A DNA stretch of 13,930 bases. Origin: Thermoflavifilum sp. (GTDB taxonomy: Bacteria > Bacteroidota > Bacteroidia > Chitinophagales > Chitinophagaceae). A program made the translations under genes and the position numbers. Where the stretch lies: assembly GCA_019683625.1 (NCBI GenBank), contig JADGHY010000029.1, forward strand, positions 1 through 13,930, written 5' to 3'. Below, one piece after another: positions 5,957-12,947 of this stretch; within the stretch, counting starts at the first letter, position 1; each line of letters starts with the position of its first letter. The notes under the pieces are model-generated. The model saw only the letters and a list, made by a program, of their open reading frames with translations. It was not told the origin of the DNA and searched no databases.

Positions 5957-7360
5957 ATGAACGATCAAATGGCAACATTTTTAGCCAAGAGCGAAGTGAA
6001 GGCTTTTGACCTGGATCATCGCAGGAAGATTAATTTCAACATTGGAAAATATAATCAGGCCTTTCAACAAGGTAAATTGCAATTTACCGATTTGATGACG
6101 GCGCGAGAACGGGCCAAAAATATCAAATGGCGGGCTATTGAACAGCTGGATGTGTTGCTGGAAAATTTTGAAACACAATTTACCCGCAGGGGAGGTAAAG
6201 TGATCTGGGCCGAAAATGCCGATCAGGCATGCAAGGAAATTTTGCATATCTGCCAGGAAAAGCAGGCCAGAAAAATTGTGAAAAGCAAATCCATGGTCAC
6301 GGAAGAAATTCATTTGAATGATTTTCTGGCTAAACACGATATTGAATCTATTGAATCAGACTTAGGAGAATATATTCAGCAATTAGATGGCGAGCCTCCT
6401 TATCATATCGTGACGCCGGCCATGCACAAAAGCAAAGACGATATAGCGCGCCTGTTTAGCAACAAACTGGGAACGCCAGCCAATCTCTCTGCCGAAGAGC
6501 TTACCATGGTTGCCCGCCAACAGCTTCGCGAACAGTATATGACTGCCGATATTGGCATCACGGGCGCAAATTTTATCCTGGCCGACATTGGCGGGATTGC
6601 CATCACAGAAAACGAAGGGAATGCGCGGCTTACCACTTCATTGCCGCGTGTGCATATTGCCGTGGTAGGCATTGAAAAAGTATTGCCTTCGTATCAGGAT
6701 CTGGCGCTATTTTGGCCACTGCTGGCCACTTTTGGCACGGGGCAAACCCTCACGGCCTACAATACCATTCTCACGGGACCGCGCCAGCCCGGTGAACCCG
6801 ATGGGCCGGAAGAAATGTATGTGGTATTGCTCGACAATGGACGCACGCGCCTGCTGGAAGATGTTCAGGTCAGAGAAAGCCTGTATTGCATCCGCTGTGG
6901 GGCATGCCTGAATGCATGCCCGGTGTACAAAAACATTGGCGGACATACCTATGGCACCACCTATAGCGGCCCCATCGGAGCCGTTATCACGCCTCATCTC
7001 AGAGGCATGGAGGCATACAAACACCTAAGTTACGCTTCCTCGCTGTGTGCCAATTGCACGGAAGTTTGCCCCGTTAGGATCAATATTCACGAACTATTGC
7101 TCATCAATCGCCATCAAGCCGTAGAAGCACATTATACCAGCGGTAGTGAAAAATTAGCCTGGTATCTTTGGAAGCAAGCCAGCCTGAGCAGGAAAATGAT
7201 GAATATGGCCAGTGCGAAAACCAAAAATCTGGTGTTGCGCAAATTGTTTCGCAAAAGCTGGGGGGAAAAACGCGAATTGCCCGTATTTGCACCGCATTCT
7301 TTCAACGAATTATGGAAACAAAGGAAAAGTGAACACCCGACAAAATCAACCCATGTTTAA
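5957..7360 (+). CDS. LutB-like LUD-domain iron-sulfur protein
   Basis: A 467-residue protein of the LutB/YkgF family. In Bacillus subtilis LutA, LutB and LutC together oxidise L-lactate to pyruvate. The LUD domain spans about 70-295, with TADIGITGANFILADIGGIA at 196-215 and ENEGNARLTTSLPRVHI at 218-234. A ferredoxin-like part follows: Cys311-X2-Cys314-X2-Cys317-X3-Cys321 (CIRCGACLNACP) and Cys364-X2-Cys367-X3-Cys371 (CANCTEVCP), ligands for 4Fe-4S clusters. The remaining C-terminal stretch is helical and basic. Length agrees with the family (about 460-480). No lutA or lutC lies within the window; the neighbours are a DUF3109 protein and a DUF4399 lipoprotein, so the partners must be elsewhere or the protein has another redox role. 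Start ATG 5957; Met5 (5969) is an equally possible start. Confidence 0.9.
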   Translation: MNDQMATFLAKSEVKAFDLDHRRKINFNIGKYNQAFQQGKLQFTDLMTARERAKNIKWRAIEQLDVLLENFETQFTRRGGKVIWAENADQACKEILHICQEKQARKIVKSKSMVTEEIHLNDFLAKHDIESIESDLGEYIQQLDGEPPYHIVTPAMHKSKDDIARLFSNKLGTPANLSAEELTMVARQQLREQYMTADIGITGANFILADIGGIAITENEGNARLTTSLPRVHIAVVGIEKVLPSYQDLALFWPLLATFGTGQTLTAYNTILTGPRQPGEPDGPEEMYVVLLDNGRTRLLEDVQVRESLYCIRCGACLNACPVYKNIGGHTYGTTYSGPIGAVITPHLRGMEAYKHLSYASSLCANCTEVCPVRINIHELLLINRHQAVEAHYTSGSEKLAWYLWKQASLSRKMMNMASAKTKNLVLRKLFRKSWGEKRELPVFAPHSFNELWKQRKSEHPTKSTHV

Positions 7361-7378
7361 CCATAAAATTTTTACATC

Positions 7379-7864
7379 ATGAAGCGCTTATTGCTGATAT
7401 CTGGAACATTGTTTTTGCTTGGGTTTATGGCCTGTCATCATCAAACCCAACAAGCTCAGTCGGCAAGCGAAGCGGCACCATCCGTCCGGCCAACGGCTTC
7501 TGCTGCATTACCTGCCGTGCCTGCAGGGGCAAGCGTGTTTTTTAAAAATTTAAAAGACGGGCAGGTTGTCCAAAATCCCATTCACGTGGAAATGGGTGTT
7601 GTAGGCATGCAGGTGGATTCTGCTGGACTCGTGAGAGAAGGCTCTGGTCATCATCATTTGTTGATAGATGATGGCGATTCCATTCCCAGCGGACAAGTGA
7701 TCCCCAAAGATTCCACCCACTTGCATTTTGGGAATGCACAAACGGAAACAGACTTACAACTCTCACCCGGCAAACACAAGTTAACCTTGCAATTTGCAGA
7801 TGGTATGCATCGTTCTTACGGACGGCAAATGGCAGCCACCATTACCATTGAAGTAAAAAAATAA
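7379..7864 (+). CDS. DUF4399 family lipoprotein
   Basis: A 161-residue predicted lipoprotein. Residues 1-18 are a signal peptide (MKRLLLISGTLFLLGFMA) and Cys19 is the lipidated residue. A low-complexity Ala/Ser/Gln/Pro linker runs to about 50. The DUF4399 domain occupies about 52-160, with FFKNLKDGQVVQNPIHVEMG at 54-73, SGHHHLLIDDG at 89-99, HLHFGNAQTET at 114-124 and the closing SPGKHKLTLQFADGMH. Several His residues (91-93, 114, 116, 133, 144) recur along an otherwise beta-rich domain and could bind a metal; this is inference, as the family has no known function. It starts 18 nt after the LutB-like stop, so they are likely co-transcribed. No acidic surface-export signal follows Cys19. Confidence 0.85.
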   Translation: MKRLLLISGTLFLLGFMACHHQTQQAQSASEAAPSVRPTASAALPAVPAGASVFFKNLKDGQVVQNPIHVEMGVVGMQVDSAGLVREGSGHHHLLIDDGDSIPSGQVIPKDSTHLHFGNAQTETDLQLSPGKHKLTLQFADGMHRSYGRQMAATITIEVKK

Positions 7865-7888
7865 AGACAAGCTTAATCTTGCAAGCGG

Positions 7889-9187
7889 GTGCAGATTCAG
7901 CTTTTCACTACTCAACTTACCAGCCGACTCCAATACATTAGCCGGTTTCTGCTGGAGCAACAGCTGGGGTTACAGGTTGAATGGATTGCTCTGCCCCCTG
8001 ATTCTCCTTCGGATGCATGGATTAATTACAGCCGGGTTTCTTATCCGGGATCCTTTCAAATTCCACCCCATAAGCTTTTGTTTGAAACCGGTATCCGCGC
8101 ACAGCAAGTGGAATGTTTTACGCTGGGTAGGATAAAAGCATTTTTTGCTTGCCCTCCGGGTGCAGATTTCCCATTCGATATTTTTGCAGCTACCTTTTAT
8201 TTGATAAGCCGATATGAAGAATATCTTTCACAAGATACTGATCGGCACGGGCGTTTCTCTGCAATATCAAGCCTGGCCTATCAACAGCAATTTCTGGATG
8301 AACCCATTGTACATCACTGGATAAAAGCATTTCAAAAAGCACTTCACCAAAAATTTCCTTTTCTGGTATTCCGCACAAAAAAAGCTTGTTTTTTGCCTAC
8401 CTACGATGTGGATATAGCCTTTGCCTATCGCGGCAGAAGCGGACTAAGATACCTGGCCGGTACGCTGCGAGATCTGCTCCAACGGCGGTTTTCCCAAATC
8501 CTTTTCAGGTGGCAGGTGATGATAAACAAACAGAAAGATCCTTATGATGTGTATAATTGGCTGGAGCAAATACACCAACAATATCATGTGCAGGCGATTT
8601 ATTTTTTTCCTGTTGGGGTATATGGAAAATATGACAAACAAATATCGTATAGCCGAACCATCTATCGGCAGCTCATTTCAGCCATTTCCTCATCTCAAAT
8701 GACGGGTATTCATCTCTCCTATGCCTCTTTTTTGAACATCCAAAAAATGAAGCGGGAGATATCCATATTTTCATCCATCACGGGTTGCGCGGTTCAGCAT
8801 AATCGTTTTCATTATATTCGCTTTCGGCTTCCGGATAGTTATCGTCAGCTTTTATCTTTGGGCGTTATACATGATTACAGCATGGGATATCCTAGCCATG
8901 GCGGATTTCGGGCAGGTGTTGCCGATACTTTTTTCTGGTACGATTTGCCAGCAGAACAAGAAACAAGTTTGCAAGTTCATCCATTTTGTTGGATGGATAC
9001 TTTTTGCATTCAACACAATACTGCAGAAGCCTATGCCGAACAGCTATGGAATATGTGGGAAAAAGTGTATGCTGCAGATGGTGTGTTTATGCCGGTCTTG
9101 CATAATAATTACTTCAGCGAACCCACCATGCGGGATTATCGGGAGGCTTACACCTATGTGATCAGACAAATCATGGCCCATCAATGA
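7889..9187 (+). CDS. Polysaccharide deacetylase-like protein (Bacteroidota DUF7033 type)
   Basis: A 432-residue protein resembling, from memory, the Bacteroidota polysaccharide deacetylase-like proteins with an extra N-terminal domain. The N-terminal part (1-165) contains INYSR (45-49), IPPHKLLFETGI (58-69) and FYLISRYEEYL (103-113). The NodB-like part has TYDVDIAFAY at 171-180 (Asp173 and Asp175 as the motif-1 acids), GIHLSYAS at 273-280, LGVIHDYSMGYPSHGGFRAG at 324-343 and LHNNYFSEP at 404-412. The second motif carries one His (275), not the His-X3-His of classical NodB enzymes, so activity and substrate are uncertain. No signal peptide is visible. The start is GTG at 7889, 24 nt after the DUF4399 stop; no in-frame ATG lies before this conserved N-terminus. 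The 3' end overlaps purH on the opposite strand by 7 nt. Confidence 0.78.
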   Translation: MQIQLFTTQLTSRLQYISRFLLEQQLGLQVEWIALPPDSPSDAWINYSRVSYPGSFQIPPHKLLFETGIRAQQVECFTLGRIKAFFACPPGADFPFDIFAATFYLISRYEEYLSQDTDRHGRFSAISSLAYQQQFLDEPIVHHWIKAFQKALHQKFPFLVFRTKKACFLPTYDVDIAFAYRGRSGLRYLAGTLRDLLQRRFSQILFRWQVMINKQKDPYDVYNWLEQIHQQYHVQAIYFFPVGVYGKYDKQISYSRTIYRQLISAISSSQMTGIHLSYASFLNIQKMKREISIFSSITGCAVQHNRFHYIRFRLPDSYRQLLSLGVIHDYSMGYPSHGGFRAGVADTFFWYDLPAEQETSLQVHPFCWMDTFCIQHNTAEAYAEQLWNMWEKVYAADGVFMPVLHNNYFSEPTMRDYREAYTYVIRQIMAHQ

Positions 9188-10695
9188 AGAAAATGCCGGG
9201 TGCCGGTGATAACCATTCCCATTTGGTGTTCACGGCAAAAACGGATAGAATCTTCGTCTCGGATGGAGCCTCCCGGATGAATGACTGCCGTAATACCTAC
9301 TTCATGAGCCAGGCGCACACAATCGTCGAAAGGGAAAAAAGCATCTGAAGCCATTACGGCTCCATGCAGATCAAAACCAAACTGGCGGGCTTTTTCAATA
9401 GCCTGTCGTAAAGCATCGACTCGTGAAGTTTGTCCGCACCCTTTTCCGATGAGTTGTTTGTTTTTAACCAGGGCAATAGCATTGGATTTCAAATGTTTGC
9501 AAACCAGATTCGCAAAGGACAAATCGGCTTGTTCCTGAGGCGTAAGAGGGCGGGTCATTTCTTGCCATTGCTGAAAATTCAATTGATCGGTTTGTTGTTG
9601 CAAAATGCCATTCAATATGGTCTTAAAAGATGAACCCGACTGAATGGTGGCTTTTTGTTTCAGCAGAATACGATTTTTCTTTTTTGAAAGTATTTCAAGC
9701 GCGCCGGCTGTGAAATCGGGAGCTATGCACACCTCAAAAAATATTTCATGCATAGAAGCTGCAGTGGCTTCATCCACAGGAGCATTGGTAATCAGAATAC
9801 CTCCGAAAGCGCTTTCCGGATCGCCCTGTAGTGCGGCTTTCCAGGCATCATATACCGTATCTCTTGAAGCTATGCCACAGGCATTGGTGTGTTTGATGAT
9901 CGCAAATGTGGTCTCTTGAAATTCAGCAATTAATTGGCAGGCCGCATCTATATCTACCAGATTGTTATAAGAAAGAGCCTTGCCATGCAATTGATCGAAG
10001 AGCTGATGCAGTTTTCCAAAGAACCGGGCAGATTGATGCGGATTTTCTCCATAACGCAACGAGTAAACGGGAGCAGCTTCTGCAAAGAAAAATCCCGTAT
10101 CTGCAAATCGTTCAAAATAGCGGGTAATAGCCATGTCATAATGGGTGCAATGGGCAAAAGCACGCGCAGCCAGCCATTTTCGTTGATCATAACGAATAAC
10201 ACCCTGCTGGCTGGCAAGCCATTGCAAGAGCTGATCATACTCCTGCCGGGAGGCCACCACGGCTACATCCGCAAAATTTTTTGCTGCCGCACGAATCAAA
10301 GAAACTCCACCGATATCTATTTTCTCGATAATGGCCGACTCATCTTGTGTGGTGGCAACCGTTTCTTCAAATGGATATAAATCCACAATCACCAAATCAA
10401 AAAGCGTTAAATGATAATCTTTGATTTGTTGCTCATCATCAGGATGATTTCTGCGGGCAAGTATTCCCCCGAATACAGCAGGATGAAGCGTTTTCACCCG
10501 ACCACCTAAAATAGATGGATAACCTGTCAGTGTTTCAACAGATTGACAAGGGATTTGCAATTGCTGGATGAACTGTTGTGTGCCACCTGTCGAGTATATT
10601 TCCACCTGAAGTTGATGCAACAGACGGCAAATGCTGTCTAGTCCTTCTTTATGAAATGCAGAGATTAAAGCCCGCTTAACCTGAAGATCATGCAT
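9181..10695 (-). CDS. purH: Bifunctional AICAR transformylase / IMP cyclohydrolase PurH
   Basis: A 504-residue enzyme of the last two steps of de novo IMP synthesis: AICAR plus 10-formyl-tetrahydrofolate to FAICAR, then ring closure to IMP. The N-terminal cyclohydrolase domain has STGGT at 35-39, GGRVKTLHP at 64-72 and IDIGGVSLIRAAAKN at 126-140. The transformylase domain has RYGENPHQSA at 214-223, the catalytic Lys268-His269 in IIKHTNACG, DPESAFGGI at 292-300, GCGQTSRVDALRQAIEKA at 419-436 and AVIHPGGSIRDED at 470-482. Length is slightly below the roughly 510-530 usual in bacteria, with no domain missing. The ATG (10695-10693) lies 2 nt after the comEC stop, so translation is probably coupled to comEC. 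I see no separate promoter between them. Confidence 0.98.
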   Translation of the reverse strand: MHDLQVKRALISAFHKEGLDSICRLLHQLQVEIYSTGGTQQFIQQLQIPCQSVETLTGYPSILGGRVKTLHPAVFGGILARRNHPDDEQQIKDYHLTLFDLVIVDLYPFEETVATTQDESAIIEKIDIGGVSLIRAAAKNFADVAVVASRQEYDQLLQWLASQQGVIRYDQRKWLAARAFAHCTHYDMAITRYFERFADTGFFFAEAAPVYSLRYGENPHQSARFFGKLHQLFDQLHGKALSYNNLVDIDAACQLIAEFQETTFAIIKHTNACGIASRDTVYDAWKAALQGDPESAFGGILITNAPVDEATAASMHEIFFEVCIAPDFTAGALEILSKKKNRILLKQKATIQSGSSFKTILNGILQQQTDQLNFQQWQEMTRPLTPQEQADLSFANLVCKHLKSNAIALVKNKQLIGKGCGQTSRVDALRQAIEKARQFGFDLHGAVMASDAFFPFDDCVRLAHEVGITAVIHPGGSIRDEDSIRFCREHQMGMVITGTRHFLH

Positions 10696-10697
10696 GT

Positions 10698-12755
10698 TTA
10701 TAAGTTTAACACGAAAGCTCCTTGTTCAGAAGTGGAATGAAGATGCAAATTTAAGCGTTCGCATAGATTTTTCCATCTGGCAATTGTGTATCCCGCATTC
10801 GTGCCATCAAGTACTACGGCTTTAGGAGCAATTTTTTTCAGCAAAGAACTATCAGGTATAGCATTGTGGGTGACGATTAGGTAGTAGGGAAAAGAAAAAT
10901 CGGGCAAGCGAATGTGTACATGCTTCCGCCCATCCAGCAACATGAATTGTAAATGATGCCAGGTGAATAAATGAGTTGTTGCTGTGCTATCGTAAATTAA
11001 CTTTTGCCTTTGAATGTGGAAAAAAACACGACTGGTCGATAATTCATTTATGGGAGAAATATTCCTTCCGGAATGTTCGGATAACCAGCAAACAGTGCTG
11101 TGCCCTTCTATCCACTGCAACAGCGATACATGAGGAAGATGATATACAATGAATTTCTGTTGGGAAGCAGATCGTAAAAAAAGCATGTTTCTGTTCACCC
11201 CCAAACATAGCATTGCTGCCAGGGCTATCCACAAATGCATCTTTGATTGCTTCATGAAAAAAGCGAGGATGCAGATCAGAAAAATAAACATCCATATCAT
11301 CTCAGAAAAAGAAATAAACAGGTTGGTGATGCGATTCCAACTCAACGCATTAAACCAGGCTATGCTCTCGTGCAATACACGCCCCACAAGCAAAATGCCC
11401 GTGGCTATGCCCGATGATAACAAAGGCCAGGGGCTAACAAGCAATACACAAGTGAGAACCAGCAATATGCTTGAAAGCGGAATGGCTATCAGGTTTGTCA
11501 ATAAAAACAAGAAAGGAAATTGATGAAAAGTATATAAGCTCAAAGGAAGAATCAGCAGCTGAGCCGAAAGCGAAGCAGCCACCATTCCCCAACAGGTTTT
11601 AATGATTTTGTTCTTGAAGGATAAATGCTGATATATGAAGGGATAATATAACAAAATGCCTGCAACAGCCAGGTAGGATAGCTGGAAACCTATATCCATG
11701 ATCCATGCAGGATGAATGATTAACAATAGTATGGCCGAGCCGATTAGGGCATCGAGGGAGGAAACGGGCCTTTTCAATATCCACCGGGGCAGTATCAGCA
11801 AGGTAATCATCCATGCAGCCCGACAAGCTGAGGCCGCCATACCCGAGAACAAAACAAATGCCCAAATGCCCATAAGTGCAATGCAGGAGCTCATTTGTGC
11901 GGGTACACGAAAAAGTCCCAACACAAACATCCACACCCCAAACAACATCCCGATATGCAAGCCGGAAATGGCCAGGATATGAATGGTGCCCGTGTTCCGG
12001 TACTGTTGGATAAGGGTTTGATCCAAAGCGCTCCGATCTCCTGTGATTAAGGCGTAAGCAAAACCACGCACATCAGGATCGGGAAGAAAATCATATAATT
12101 TGTTTTTGCAAGCAATTTTCAGTCGGTTTAGCTGATCCTGCAGGCTAAATCCCGTTCGGCGTTTCCATAATTTCCATGTTCCGCTATCCAGAAAGATTTC
12201 ATAATACATGTGTTGATGCTCCAGATAGCTGGCAAAATCCGGCATTCCGGGATTGGTGCGATGGGGAATGCGGCGTGGAGCCTTGCGGAAGAAAAGCGTA
12301 TCCCCTGGACAAGGTAAAGGCCCCGCCGTTTTGCGTAGGTAGCAAAGTATTTTCCCCTTGCATCTTTCTATCTTTCCGGATCCATGAAGCAAATCTTGCA
12401 CCTCAACCAAAAATTGATAACCAGCCGATTTTTCTTCGGGTGCAGTACGACAGATACCTATCCATTGGTCCTGGGGTTGAAAATGATACGCTATCCAATG
12501 GGGATCCATCCGAGGGTCCTGAAGAGCCGATACCCAATATCCCACACCCATCCACATGAGCCAAATCATGCTACCATGCAAAGGCATTAAACGGATAGAT
12601 GATTTCGGTGGCATCCGTGCCCATGCAAAAAAGAGGCTCCAGCCGAGTGCCACACCAAATATCAAGTAGGCGAGCGTGAAGGGAATCAGGCGGTATATTT
12701 CAGCGAGTATACCAGCTGCCAATGCGATCAGCAGACGTGCGGTGGAAGGCATCAT
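10698..12755 (-). CDS. comEC: ComEC/Rec2-family DNA uptake channel protein
   Basis: A 685-residue polytopic inner-membrane protein of natural transformation; ComEC carries single-stranded DNA into the cytoplasm. Hydrophobic segments at about 7-45 and 61-76 precede a soluble DUF4131/OB-like part (about 95-195, with CPGDTLFF at 149-156). The competence core starts at RGFAYALITGDRSALD (230-245) and the signature TGTIHILAISGLHIGML (255-271). Many hydrophobic helices run to about 520, including MDIGFQLSYLAVAGILLY at 353-370. The last 160 residues look like a reduced metallo-beta-lactamase-type domain: YYLIVTHNAIP (624-634), KAVVLDGTNAGYTIARW (645-661) and a matching end, but no HXHXDH motif. The protein is co-oriented with purH and divergent from hemN. 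Start ATG at 12755 (MMPST), with a second Met immediately after. Confidence 0.93.
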   Translation of the reverse strand: MMPSTARLLIALAAGILAEIYRLIPFTLAYLIFGVALGWSLFFAWARMPPKSSIRLMPLHGSMIWLMWMGVGYWVSALQDPRMDPHWIAYHFQPQDQWIGICRTAPEEKSAGYQFLVEVQDLLHGSGKIERCKGKILCYLRKTAGPLPCPGDTLFFRKAPRRIPHRTNPGMPDFASYLEHQHMYYEIFLDSGTWKLWKRRTGFSLQDQLNRLKIACKNKLYDFLPDPDVRGFAYALITGDRSALDQTLIQQYRNTGTIHILAISGLHIGMLFGVWMFVLGLFRVPAQMSSCIALMGIWAFVLFSGMAASACRAAWMITLLILPRWILKRPVSSLDALIGSAILLLIIHPAWIMDIGFQLSYLAVAGILLYYPFIYQHLSFKNKIIKTCWGMVAASLSAQLLILPLSLYTFHQFPFLFLLTNLIAIPLSSILLVLTCVLLVSPWPLLSSGIATGILLVGRVLHESIAWFNALSWNRITNLFISFSEMIWMFIFLICILAFFMKQSKMHLWIALAAMLCLGVNRNMLFLRSASQQKFIVYHLPHVSLLQWIEGHSTVCWLSEHSGRNISPINELSTSRVFFHIQRQKLIYDSTATTHLFTWHHLQFMLLDGRKHVHIRLPDFSFPYYLIVTHNAIPDSSLLKKIAPKAVVLDGTNAGYTIARWKNLCERLNLHLHSTSEQGAFVLNL

Positions 12756-12800
12756 GAGGGCAAAGATTTAGCCATGGACATGAGGTTGGCATCAATCCCT

Positions 12801-12831
12801 AAAAATTAAAATCCCTCCTGCAATCCTGCAA
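12801..12831 (-). promoter_or_regulatory. Weak candidate promoter for comEC-purH
   Basis: On the minus strand, TTG at 12831-12829 is followed after 20 nt by TAATTTTT at 12808-12801, one mismatch from TAnnTTTG. A start near 12795 would leave a leader of about 40 nt before the comEC ATG at 12755. The match is partial, and such A/T-rich strings arise easily by chance. For hemN on the other strand I found only an imperfect TAATTTG (12919-12925) and do not call a promoter. Confidence 0.3.
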
Positions 12832-12947
12832 GCCCATGGCAATTGTCAGCCAGCGGTGAATTTTACTCTCATCCTTGATTTCTAACGCAGCAATGACAGA
12901 TAAAGCAAGTTGATCCGCTAATTTGGACAGTGCATAAACCGCATGTT

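Noticed and set aside
6900..6921. 8-bp inverted repeat (gggcatgc / gcatgccc) inside the LutB-like gene
   Set aside because: It falls on the codons of the Cys cluster (GACLNACP). Two Ala-Cys pairs written gca-tgc produce the palindrome, so coding explains it.
9934..10380. 148-codon plus-strand open frame
   Set aside because: It lies wholly inside purH on the opposite strand, where PurH motifs are well conserved. The translation has no family resemblance.
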